DNA of 64,000 bases from Microbotryomycetes sp. JL201 (lineage: Eukaryota; Basidiomycota; Microbotryomycetes), in the NCBI GenBank assembly GCA_033819885.1, contig JAQYUZ010000019.1, positions 228,501 to 292,500 on the forward strand, given 5' to 3'. The position numbers and the translations under genes were made by a program. This document shows, one piece after another, positions 34,526-45,201 of the stretch (positions are counted from its first letter, which is position 1; each line of letters opens with the position of its first letter). The notes below the pieces were generated by a model. That model had not been told where the DNA came from. It was given only the letters and a program-made list of their open reading frames with translations, and did not search any database.

Positions 34526-34667
34526 TGCGGCGATGTTGCCGTGATTCTCTAGACGTTTGCATCTTTTGCAATTGAATGATTTGTGTTTCAAAAGGCTGGG
34601 TCGTCATTTTCTCCTATCGATGGAATGCGCAGCGTGTACAGGCATGTACTACCACACAAGAACGCTT

Positions 34668-35253
34668 TCAATAGTTTGGCCAGATGCCTTTCGAAGCGAT
34701 CTCTCCAATGTGCTCGTCGGGATCGGCAAAGTAGATACTCTTGCCACCGGGTGGCCAACTCGCTTTGCCCAAAATCTTGACGTTCTTGTTTCGCAACTCT
34801 GCCTCCCACTCGTCAACGTCTTCAGGTTTCTCGACAGCGAGACAAAAGTGCGTATACAGTCTCGGAGCCGGTTCGCCGCTCGTCGACGTTTGCAGCCCAT
34901 GTTTCGGAATCACGAGCGTCGGGTCCGACTTTGACAATTGGATGTCGGTCGAAGTTTGTCCTTGTTGAAACAGGAGGAGTTGGGTGTGACCGAGGCTGAA
35001 ACCTGCCATTCGAGGCGTGTCGAGGTGAGGTTGTCCGAGTCGAAGAGTTTCTTTGTAGAACTGTACGGATGAGGGCAAGTGACGTGCGTCTGCGACAGTG
35101 GAAGTCGTTGTCAGCTCTTATAACCGCAGGCCCGCTCAAGGGAAAGAAGGAGAGAGGTATAGGTCAAATTTCGGACGACTTGCATAGGCAAAGCTCGAGC
35201 ACGTGAGTGATTCGAGGCAATCTCGTCTGAGCCTGGTCAGTAGCAGCGGTCAT
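34668..35253 (-). CDS. VOC-family (glyoxalase/bleomycin-resistance-like) protein
   Basis: Metal-dependent vicinal-oxygen-chelate fold protein; the reaction is not known. Exons 35253-35184 and 35089-34668; sum 492 nt, 163 aa. It reads MTAATDQAQTRLPRITHVLE, then LCLYARHLPSSVQFYKETLR, PRMAGFSLGHTQLLLFQQG, RLYTHFCLAVEKPEDVDEWE, and WPPGGKSIYFADPDEHIGEI. Metal-ligand positions are plausibly His in the first strand (THVLE), His in YTHFCLAV and Glu in the last strand (HIGEI). The only intron (35090-35183) requires a GC donor, CTAT|GCAAGT, to join LCLY to ARHLPS. It may detoxify methylglyoxal-like compounds, or act as an extradiol-type or unknown lyase. Confidence 0.85.
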
Positions 35254-35412
35254 GCTTGTGTTTGACATTGTGATCGGGAGTCAACTTGCCATTGCCGAGA
35301 TCAGATGTGCGTAAGCGGGCAAGAGTGTATGACTCGACAGGTCGGCGTTTATTTGACGCCCCCCACATCGTCGCAGCTCGGGATTGACGTCACTCTGCCG
35401 ACACACGGCACC

Positions 35413-36417
35413 ATGGCACGGTCACCGTCACCAGCTCGTGACAGAGCATCGGGCTCGCGCCAGGATGACACCAGATCGAGAAACAGACGAGACCAAGACG
35501 ACGAGCGCACAGACCGTCGCCGGTCACGGTCACCTGCACGGGACAGACGTAGAGACGATCGTACAGATAGCCACCGGCACCGAGACAGGGATGAGCATCT
35601 TCGGGGCGGCGGCAGCAGCAGCAGGCGCGACAGGTCACCAAGGCGGTCGCGCTCGGACGGCGGCGAAGAAGATCACAGCAGGCGTCGCAGGCCTGCACGC
35701 GACGACAGAGACCGCAGCACAAGTAGGGACAGGCATAGAGACAGGCACAGGTCTTCCCGCCGAGACAGGTCACGCTCGCGGTCACGGTCACGCTCGCGCT
35801 CTCCTTCGGACTCATCCGACAGCGATTCTTCAAAACACGACAGACGACGCAGGCACCGCCACCGTCGCTCGGGCAGGTCAACTGAAGAGAAAGAAGAACG
35901 CAGACGTCGCAGGCAGGAGAAGAAAGAGCGACGCGAGCGCAGAGAACGTAAAAAGAAAGGTCTCGCCGTCGTCGAATGGGGCAAGTACGGTACTCTCGAG
36001 TCGGCAGACATGTACAACAAGCAAGAAGAGTTTTACGCTTGGTTGATCGGAGAGCGCAACATCAACCCAGGCCAAATGTCAAAGTCAAAGGACAAGGAAC
36101 TGTTTGAAGAGTTCAGGGAAGAATGGAACACGGGCACGCTATCCGAAAAGTATGTCGATCTCAAGAAATGGGAGGCAAAGATGAACGCGATTCGAGCGGG
36201 CGAAACGATCGAGGACGTAGACACTTATGATGCACGCAAGGACATGGAGGCTTTGCGCTCGTCCCAGCGGCGACCGCAAAAGCAAACAGAGACATTCCTC
36301 GATAGGTCACGGTTGGAAGAGCTGCGCAAGGTGCAGCAGGAGCGCACAGAGATTGAAAAGATGAAGCGACTTGGAATGGAGGTCAAGTCGTCGATGGGTG
36401 TGCTGTATGACAAATAG
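35413..36417 (+). CDS. RS-rich nuclear protein with SCI1-like C-terminal domain
   Basis: Single-exon gene, 334 aa. The first 190 residues are almost entirely Arg/Ser/Asp dipeptides with His, typical of SR-type nuclear speckle proteins. The C-terminal half has a conserved block resembling the plant style cell-cycle inhibitor 1 family: VVEWGKYGTLESADMYNKQE, EFYAWLIGERNINPGQMSK, and LSEKYVDLKKWEAKM. A charged helical tail follows. The protein probably acts in RNA processing; the family is poorly characterised. It is one of very few intronless genes here. Confidence 0.75.
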   Translation: MARSPSPARDRASGSRQDDTRSRNRRDQDDERTDRRRSRSPARDRRRDDRTDSHRHRDRDEHLRGGGSSSRRDRSPRRSRSDGGEEDHSRRRRPARDDRDRSTSRDRHRDRHRSSRRDRSRSRSRSRSRSPSDSSDSDSSKHDRRRRHRHRRSGRSTEEKEERRRRRQEKKERRERRERKKKGLAVVEWGKYGTLESADMYNKQEEFYAWLIGERNINPGQMSKSKDKELFEEFREEWNTGTLSEKYVDLKKWEAKMNAIRAGETIEDVDTYDARKDMEALRSSQRRPQKQTETFLDRSRLEELRKVQQERTEIEKMKRLGMEVKSSMGVLYDK

Positions 36418-36473
36418 CTTGGCATTGCAAACATTTCCTTTGTCCATTGAGACGGTGCGCGCTCAACCCTGCA

Positions 36474-37978
36474 CTAAAGCTTTGGCGTGCCTTCTGGCCT
36501 CCACTTGCCGGCCAAGACGCGCTCGATCCAGTCTGCCAGCAAGTTCGTGACGTGATCGCGCACCCTTTCGTCCTGCGCAGGACAACAGTCAGCAAACACT
36601 GTGCTTTGATTCGCTGGCGGGGCAACTCACTTGCAGGCACCAATGGTCGGCGCCCTTCAAGACGTGAATCGACAGATTGCCGCCTGGAAAGCATTTGAGC
36701 ACGCTGGGCGCGAGAGCCATCGACGGAGGCAAAGCAGCGTCGAGCTCGGCGGGCAGTTGAAACGCAGGAATGTGACTGGGAAACTCTGGCGGGATTCGAG
36801 ACTCTTGCTCTTCCCGAAAGTTGACTTGCCGAGTCTTGTACCAAGACAACGCTCCTCGAATGCCAGCGTGACGATAGTGTTTCAGGAACACATCAAACTC
36901 CTGTACATGATTCTCACGTGTCAGCCTCATTCCCTTTGCACATCATAGACCGTTAACTAACCTTTTCGGGTGCGATGGGCTCGACTTTGCCGGCACGCTT
37001 GTCCGCCAAATGACGTCTGACGCTGTTTTGTAGCCTGCCTTCTTTTACCCAACCTCCCATCTCTCTCTCGCTGGGAACGTGGCCGCGCCTGAAGCTAGGA
37101 GAGTGCATCGGCTGCAAGAAGAATTCGATCGCTTCGTCCAATTCGCCTGGCGCTTCATCAGAGGCAAAGTACAATTGGTAACCGAATTGCGGCATAAATT
37201 TGCGAACTAGAACTTCGTCTGGCATGGATTTCATGCCAGGCTGAGCGGGAGCTTGGTACGGCGTGCAGACGCTGTCAAGCAGGGTGAGTCGATCGACCGG
37301 CTGCTAACAAACGCTGACAGACTCACCACGTAATAGCTTTGACGCGATGAGGAAAGTAGTTCACAAACCTCCACGCGACCATTCCTCCCCTTTGATTTTT
37401 GCGAACGTCAGGTGGTCAAAAATCATGAACCTATCAGTTCGACACTAACGCGAGCGTACCAGTCATGGCCAACGACGACGACTTGTGCAGGTACTCCGAG
37501 CTCATCCAACAAACTGTTCATATCATAAGCGACCGACTTGTACGAATAGGCGTCGACGTTGACCGGGCCTAACGAGATTCGGGTGGCAAATTGGTTCGGT
37601 CGGACCAAGAGTGAAAGCTCCGGACGCGCGCGCACACTCACTGTCAGACCAGCCATAGCCAAGTTGACTAGGCACGATAACGCGCCAACCTCTGGCAGCA
37701 AACTCGTGAATCTCTTTTGAAACAGGACTTTTGGTTAGCCTCGAGCGGCAAACGTGGGAACAGGCCATCAAGTTCAATGGCGACGCACGGTAACGCCATC
37801 CGTACCACAAATCTGGAAAACCGTGACAAAGTAGCAGTGTGGGCGCATCTTGGACTTTGCCGACAAACGTTCCTTTTGCAGGCGGTTGATCGACAACGTG
37901 GTACCTGTGACCAGAGTGCTTGCTCTGTGCGAACGTGTGATTGAAAGAGTCCGGGTCTGTCGGGTCGGGGCGTGCCAT
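36474..37978 (-). CDS. Soluble epoxide-hydrolase-type alpha/beta hydrolase
   Basis: Second epoxide-hydrolase-like enzyme, of the shorter soluble type without an EHN domain. Exons 37978-37789, 37713-37642, 37568-37460, 37389-37327, 37271-36962, 36900-36631, 36572-36474; sum 1113 nt, 370 aa. Motifs: TLLLCHGFPDLWYGW (oxyanion), FAARGWRVIVPSQLGYGWSD, VVVVGHDWGGMVAWRF with the Asp nucleophile, the cap-region FGYQLYFA, and the catalytic-His block LKGADHWCLQ. Epoxide hydrolase and fluoroacetate or haloalkane dehalogenase share these signatures; the cap Tyr residues favour epoxide hydrolase. It is tail-to-tail with the SCI1-like gene, 56 bp apart. Confidence 0.88.
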
Positions 37979-38177
37979 CGTCAAGCGGCAACGACGAGGA
38001 GGGCAACAAAGAGCCCCACGTCGGCCCGGCTGCTCGTCGGTCCCGGCCCCACTGCTGCTGGCCTGTGAAGCAAACGTTTCATGCGGCCAGCATGAATGCA
38101 GATTAGAAATGCAGGGTGAATGCAGATAGCTTGGGAGAATTCTACAACACGACAAGGCCCGTGACTTTTATCGAAAA

Positions 38178-41100
38178 TCAAACCGTTTGGGCTTCTAGCC
38201 ACATTTCGTCCATATCACTCTTGCGTTCCCACCTTCGCCTGGCTTCGTGCAGGCTAAAGCTGCACGCGGCCAGAAACAGAAGCAGACTCAGGTCTCGCGG
38301 GGACAACGACGCAGTGTGAAAGACCGATTGAAGGAATGGCATGTAGACAAGCGACAGTTGCGCGATGAACGAGATAGAGATCGTCGTCAACAGCATCTTG
38401 TTGGCTTGAGCGCCGAGCAGCGAGACGTTAAGGCCCCGATTTTGAAGAGCAGAGACGAGATCAAGAAACACGAACGACGTGAATGTCTGCAACTTGACGT
38501 TAGAGCCCTGCCAGTATTTTCGGATTTGCGGAAAAACTGACCATAGACTGATCGCGCGCCGAGGTACTGCCGTCGCTCAATTCACGAGCTAGAATGAACA
38601 AGACGCCCAGAATGATGACGACGGCTGAGAAGCCGACGCGACCCAACAAGCGCCTGCTCAAGATGGGCGCTGTCTTTGGCCTAGGTGGTCGCTGCATGAC
38701 GTCTCTTTGAACGGGATCAACACCGAGCGACCTGCAAGCGCGAAAAGCAGTCAGCGCCTGGAAGGTCGAGACCTGCTCGATTTGCAAAACCCACTGTGCA
38801 GGGGGTCCATCCATGAGTACGTTGATGTATAGGATCTGAAACAGCATTCGAGTCAGGCTCGGCGATATTAAGTGATGACGGCACAAGCTCCGCGCACCTG
38901 CATCGCGTTCAGAGGATTCGGCAAGCCCAAGGCCGTCGAAATGGTGATGAGCGACAATGCTGCGACTGCCGTCGACAGTTGAAACACCAAGAAATTCTGA
39001 ATGTTGACGAAAATGCCTTGCGAGGTTTTTGCAATCAGTACGAAGCAGCGTCCTGCTCTGACGCCAAACAAACACAAACGGGAGCTCACTCTTGCCCTCT
39101 TCAACAGCAGGAAGCAACGTCGCAAAGTTATCATCGACCAGAATGACGTCTGCAGCTTCCTTTGCCACGTCTGTGCCGCCTCGACCCATGGACACGCCGA
39201 TGTCTGCCATTTTCAGAGCAGGGGCGTCGTTTACTTTGCAACACGACAGTGATCAGTCTCAACAACGCTCAGAGCACGCCCTCGAAATGACTGACCTCCA
39301 TCGCCCGTCATGGCCACAACGGCGCCTCTCGCTTGAAACGCCTCGATGATGGCCATCTTATGCTTCGGCGTCGTTCTCGCAAACACGCTCACGCCACCAA
39401 TTCTGCCCGTTAATTGCCTTTGACTCATCAAATCCAGTTCCTTGCCCGTTAAACAACCCGAGGTGCCCGGATTAGTTCTGATGCCGAGCTGCCGCGCAAT
39501 CGACGTCGCAGTCTCGACAGAGTCGCCCGTGATCATGACGACTTGAACGCCGCCGTTGCTCAGTTGGGCAATGGCGGAATCGACGCCTTTTCTAGGCGGA
39601 TCCATCATTGCTTGAAATCCGGCAAACACGAGTGCCTCGGGATCAGGTCCAGACGCCATGCCGACCACTCGCAAACCGGACGAAGCCAGCTCGACTGCTT
39701 TTGATTGTATGAGCTTGACTACGCCTTGCTCGAGTGCGGCTGTTGAGTGATCTTCTCGCAAGTAGAAGCGACATTTTTGTAAGACGGCCTCGACAGCGCC
39801 GCAGAGGTAAGTCACGTCGCGATCTGCTGGTTGATTGCTGAAGACGCCAGTGCACGATTGCGTCTTGACGTTGGAATCGAATGGAACTTCTGATCTTTTC
39901 ACGAAGACCTGCGAATTCCCTCATGTCAGTGCTGCCATGATGTCGTTCTGTTATCCAATGACGCTCGCCTTTCTCTGATCCGAGAGACCGACACCGGCCA
40001 AGACATTCATCATGGCTACCTCTGTTGCTTGCCCAACATACTTCCCATGCCTGTCCCTGTGCGAATGGTTGCACAAGCTGCCCACAAGAAATAATCGCGA
40101 CCTCGAGTCGTCGTATGACAATATCGGTGGCGCCGCGTGCACGTCAAATACGCCATGGTCGACGGTATACGCCTGAGTGACCGTCATGATGTTTGTTGTC
40201 AATGTACCTGTCTTGTCAGAGCAGATGACAGACACGCTGCCCAGCGTCTCGACCGAAGGGAGCTTTTTGACGATCGCGTTGCGCTTGGCCATGCGCAAGA
40301 CACCAAGTGCGAGCGTCACTGTCACCACAATTGGAAGGCCTTCCGGAATAGCGGCAACAGCTAGAGAAACTGTCATAATTGCCAGTCGTTTGTCAGTCTC
40401 GCTCGCGCGACTAGCGGAAGCGCTGCTTCTCGACTCGCCTCCGATGGTGAACATATCGAGCCAGCTGCGGTTCTGGTACACGCCAATGAGACATATAATC
40501 CCAATGATGCCAAATGACAGAGCAGAAAGCCTTTTGGCGAGGTCGTCCATCTTCATTTGAAGTGGCGTTTTCCGGTCGTCGATCTGCGCTCGACTCTGTC
40601 AGACTGACGAGCCTAAGGAGCGCATGAGTGCCTCAGTGCGCACCTCTTGCATCATTGTAAACACGACGCCGAATTCGCTCTGGATGCCTGTGCCAACAAC
40701 GATGCCCTCTCCTCGTCCGCTTCTAACTAACGTGCCCATGAATGCAATGTTGCTCCGGTCGCTAATGGGCAGTCCACCTTGACCGTGCCCGTCGTTCGGG
40801 ATGGGTTCAGTCTGCTTCAGTGCCGGTTTCGTTTCTCCCGTGAGGGTCGATTCGTCAATCTCGAGGCCATGCGCCTGAGTTAGACGGACGTCTGCCGGGA
40901 CGCGGTCGCCCGTCCTGAACGTGACGAGGTCGCCCGGAACGAGTACGTTTGCGAGTAAAGTCGATTTGCGGCCGTCGCTGTAATTTGACTTTGGTCAGTG
41001 GTGCGGTTTTGATGGCGAGTGAATTGCTTGATCTGACCGAATAATGTTACAATAGTGAGGCACGAGCTTGTTGAGCGCTTCCAAAGATTTTTCAGATCTC

Positions 41101-41859
41101 CGTTCTTGCACGAAACCGACTGAGTGGTCAAGCATCAAAAGAGTCAGTGACAGTCGATACGAAACGCCCACGTGTCTTGCTCTGCCCACCTGTGACGACG
41201 ATGGCGACGGCGGCGATGATGCTGAGCGCGTCATCATAGTTGCCGACAAAGGCTGAAACTGCAGCGCTTGCGAGCAGGAGGAGGATGAGAGGTTCCTTGA
41301 AATGTTCAAGAAACTGTTTCCAGAGCGGATCCTTTGCGCCTACTTGAAACTCGTTGGCGCCTGCCAGTTCGCGGATGGCAGGGACGGCGTCTGATGAGAG
41401 TCCTGTCGTGCTCGAGGTGGCTAATGCCGACAAGGTCTGTGCTACAGAATGGGTCGCGTAGTGGTTCGAGGGCGTGACTGGCGTTGTCGTATGCGCGAAC
41501 GGATGATGAGCAGCTTGCGCTGCGGTGGATGAGGTCGATGCATAGTGTTCGGCGTGACCGTTTGCATGATGGTGCGGTGGTGCGGTGGGCCCTGTTGGGA
41601 GCGAATAAGCCGTGAACCTGCCTGCGATCGCTGGCGGAAAGTGGCTCGCGGACGCGCCGAAGTCGATGATGGACGTGTCTGGCTCGTGTCTCCGCAGGCT
41701 GGTCGAGTATGCAAAGTGGTCGTCTGGCGGGAGCGGGCTCGGGGAAGCGGCGCGCGAGCTGAACTGGCTCGCGCTCGTCAGCGGGCTGTGGTTGCCATCA
41801 AAGGACGATTGGCGCTGCAGTCGCGAGTAGAGCGCCTTGTCCTTGAGCGGTATGCTCAT
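38178..41859 (-). CDS. PMR1: Golgi Ca2+/Mn2+ P-type ATPase (PMR1/SPCA)
   Basis: P2A-type ATPase that loads the Golgi with Ca2+ and Mn2+. It starts [17 protein letters not shown] and has an unusually long Ser/Thr/His/Pro-rich N-terminus of about 150 residues before the actuator region. Motifs in order: [20 protein letters not shown] (M1-M2), [12 protein letters not shown] (A-domain), [19 protein letters not shown] (M4 with PEGLP), [12 protein letters not shown] (phosphorylation Asp), [41 protein letters not shown], and [20 protein letters not shown]. It ends with M7-M10 and the basic tail [14 protein letters not shown]. About ten introns; not every boundary was checked. Start-to-start distance to the divergent AAA gene is 124 bp. 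Confidence 0.94.
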
Positions 41860-41983
41860 CGGCGCCCGCGCCTGCTTGTGGACAAACGGGTGCGATGACG
41901 CGCAAAAGATCAACCGTCGCCTGAGCTGGCTCGGCCTCGGTTCCGTTTGAGCTCGTCAGCTCGCCTCGCCCTCCGGACCGGCC

Positions 41984-44449
41984 ATGTTTGCACGGGCGAG
42001 CATCCATCGAGTCGCCTGGCGCGCTCACTCGGCTGCACCGCCGCCGTTGGCACTGATGCGCGCTCTGCATCATGCCCACACTGCGCAGTACGCGCAGAGC
42101 TACGTGCAGGCAGGGCCGCAGATCGGCCATCAGAACCAGATGGATCAATCTGATCCTGACAGCAACAAGGACGGCGACGGCGACAAGCACACTGACGGCA
42201 AACAGCGCACGAGCTCGGCGTGGATGCCAGGGCTCGAGAGCGCACTCGCCACAGGAGCAGGTCAGCCTACACGCAGCCCTGGCTGTTTCCAACTCGCAAG
42301 ACTCACAATGTGAACCTTCATCCGGTATACTCTCGCCGCCGTCATCCAGGCATCATCTTGCTCGCGTTCGCAGGTCTCGGCTACCACAAGTGGTGCGCCG
42401 CTTTTCTCCTGGACTGACACGCCCGACTATCGTCTCATTCGACGTCGTCCATGCATTGATACACATGCAGGTACAAATGGGAAGCCCTGCGCAAGATGAA
42501 GCGCGCATTCGCAAAAGGATACGACCCAGTCTTGGAACTCGCCAGCGCCGCAAAGTTTGATCAAGACGGTCAGCTGAGAGCCGGCAGAGTTCTGCGCAAG
42601 GAGCAAGAGTATATATCCAAAGTTATCAATGGAGAAGGTCAGTTGAGACTGTCTGGGAGCTCGCCCGAGCTGAGTCGGACCGCTTCTCACCCGGCCTTGG
42701 TCCGCTTTCGTTGCGATCCAGTTTCAGGAGAATATTTGCTCTTGATGGGACCGAAAGTGAGAATCACCCAGCGTTCAGAGACGATTCACGGGCTGAAAAC
42801 AAGGTGCACAGGGCGTCGGCAAGACAAGCATGATCCTAGATGCAATGGTCGCAAGTAAGTAGTCGACCACAACTAACGCTTCCACAGACAGTAGCTCACG
42901 TTCTGTCGACAGACGAGGCGGACGGTTGCGCAATGCTTGAAGCTCACGAGGACCCAGAAGTGGTCAGGCTGCGATTAGGGAAGGCGCTCGACTTTGAATA
43001 CAACGAGGTACGTCCGGCGTTCTCCCAGCCGGTTGTACAGCTCTAAGTTCCTCTGATCCCTCTTGAACGATTTACAGGATTCGTTTGCTGGTCTGTTCAG
43101 TCGAAAAGACCCGCGCGAGGCCGGGCCACGTTTGGATATCGAGAGAGCGCTCGCAAAGCTAGAAAAAGTTTGTCTATCGTGGAGAAGTCGCTTTCGCGCA
43201 CCTTGCTGACGCTCAGCCTAGGTCGCCATCCGCTTCCGAAAGGAGCGTGGTCGACCGATGGTGCTCGTCATCAACAATGTACACTTTTTGCACGACGATG
43301 AAGATGGTCACGCCTTGCTGCACATGCTCCAGCAACGAGCGGAATCATGGTTCGTTGCGGAAAGGTTGCTCCAATGAGGTCTCGCTATCTGATGCAGTTT
43401 GACACGCGGTGCAGGGCTGGCGCTGGCGTCCTGACCATGATTTTCAGCTCGGATGACTTTCACATCTACCGGCAACTAAAAAAGAATGCTACGCGCATGC
43501 ACGTCTTGTCGATCCGTGACCTTACTCCGGCAGAAACGCACACATTCTTGTCTGGCACGCACAAGTCCAACTTTCCAGACGGACAACCCGTCAGCCGACA
43601 GCTTTCAAACCGCATCTGGGACATGATTGGCGGGCGTCTAAGCTTCCTGGCGAGATTGGCCAAGCATGAAGACATGGTCGAAGCGGCTGAAGCCATGATT
43701 GACTCGGAGATGCATTGGCTGCACCACCGATTAGGATTGATCCCAGACCACGATGACGACGTGATGGACGAGCAAAAAGTGTCGTCTTGTTCGTTCGTGA
43801 GTATCTGGACACGCGAGCTCGAGCCGGCTCATGACTCACGCCGCGTCGAATTATGCGCAGCTCTTGTTCCAAGCATTTGCAAAAATGGCCGACGAAGCCG
43901 AGCAGGAACGCCAAATCAGTCCAGATCTTGTCGCGCCAACATCAGCCTCGGAGGTTGACGGCGTCGACATTGAAAAACAACTCGAAGACGACAAGGTCAA
44001 TATCCTCGTAGACGAGATGGACACGAAAGTATCTTATCGAGAAGCTCGAGAAATCATGACCCGGCCAGATTACATGCTCGATCTTGACCAGTGAAGCTTG
44101 CGTACTCACTGCGTTTGAAACGTCAGCTGATTGACTTTGTACGCTCATCAGTCACAATATTATCAATATTGACGTGCACCATCAAGTTCGACCCGACTCT
44201 CGACTCATGTTGAGCGTGTTTCGGAGGATCGCAAACGAGCCAGACTTTCAGGACAAGCTCGACAATGTGAGAGATCGGATTGACCAGATCGAGTCACTTC
44301 ATCGCACGGCAGAGTTGACTGTCAAGGCGGGTGACGCCGACCTCGGCGGGTTCTTGCGATTGAATGTCGGGCCATACAAACCTCAGGAGATTCGAGACGA
44401 CGTTGAGACTGACGAAAAAGAACAATCACTGCCAGCGCGGCTGGTGTAA
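41984..44449 (+). CDS. Mitochondrial-type AAA/STAND P-loop ATPase, function unknown
   Basis: Single-protein P-loop NTPase of unclear role. It starts MFARASIHRVAWRAHSAAPP, an Arg/Ala-rich presequence-like stretch. After a polar linker comes one membrane segment, IILLAFAGLGYHKW, then KWEALRKMKRAFAKGYDP. Walker A is split by an intron: YLLLMGPK|GVGKTS (junction at 42756/42812). A Walker B-like hydrophobic strand reads PMVLVINNVHFL. Later blocks include AGVLTMIFSSDDFHIYRQL, LSIRDLTPAETHTFLSG, IWDMIGGRLSFLARLA (as in archaeal ATPase_2 proteins) and an acidic C-terminus. It resembles fungal inner-mitochondrial-membrane ATPases of the ATPase_2/STAND type, not classical FtsH-like AAA proteases, as no protease motif is visible. 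Several exon borders are approximate. Confidence 0.75.
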
Positions 44450-45201
44450 ACAAAGCATGTTGATAGATTTTGCATGTTCATTGTGCCATTTGCTGCTGCA
44501 TGTAACCAGTATGATTACCTTTCACAGGATTTGGAGGGATCGCCAGGTTCTTTTTGTGCCGTGCGCCTAGGGCCTAGTTGCAGTAAAGGGAATAACTGAG
44601 TGACCCATACATGGCGATACTGCTCTCGGAAGATTGACCGAGAGCTCGCTCCGAGTTGCTGGCTTGCGAACCTCATCATGACTGGCGGGGATGCAAAGCT
44701 CCTGTATGCTACCAAGAGCTCTTAACGCCAACAGTCACGACGTGTACTCGACGCGACTTGGCTCGCGTCTTTGTGATAAAAGGTCGTGCGCGAAGAATGC
44801 TCAATTGCAAGTCAATTGTCTCGCCCGACGTCGAACCCGCTTTCGGCAGTTTTGGGCGTGTCTCAGTTTGGGCTCGCGGGGGTCGAGCCCTCCTTAGCGG
44901 AGCTTTCAAAAGAGGTGGCTGATCCTACCTTTTCCTCTCCGAGATCCAACGTGGCACTCGCAGTTTCATTTCATCGAGCCGCTCAAAGCAGCTTGACGTC
45001 TCTCTTGCCTAGCAGAAAGCGCCGTTCCAACTTGACGGAGCCGTTGACGTCGCTTTGTTAGGGCACGGCATCACACCAGACTACACATATACATTCTTTA
45101 CAGCTCGACAGCTGGCACGCAGGTGTTGAATTCCAATCAAGGCGCTTGCGTACTGGTGCAACGTGAGCTGCTGTGCTCGAGCGACCGGGAGCCAGTGACG
45201 G
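44450..45201. other. Spacer before the RhoGAP-like gene
   Basis: 752 bp between two genes on the plus strand. I find no supported gene. A pyrimidine-rich stretch and the long leader of the RhoGAP-like gene are the likely content. Confidence 0.5.
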
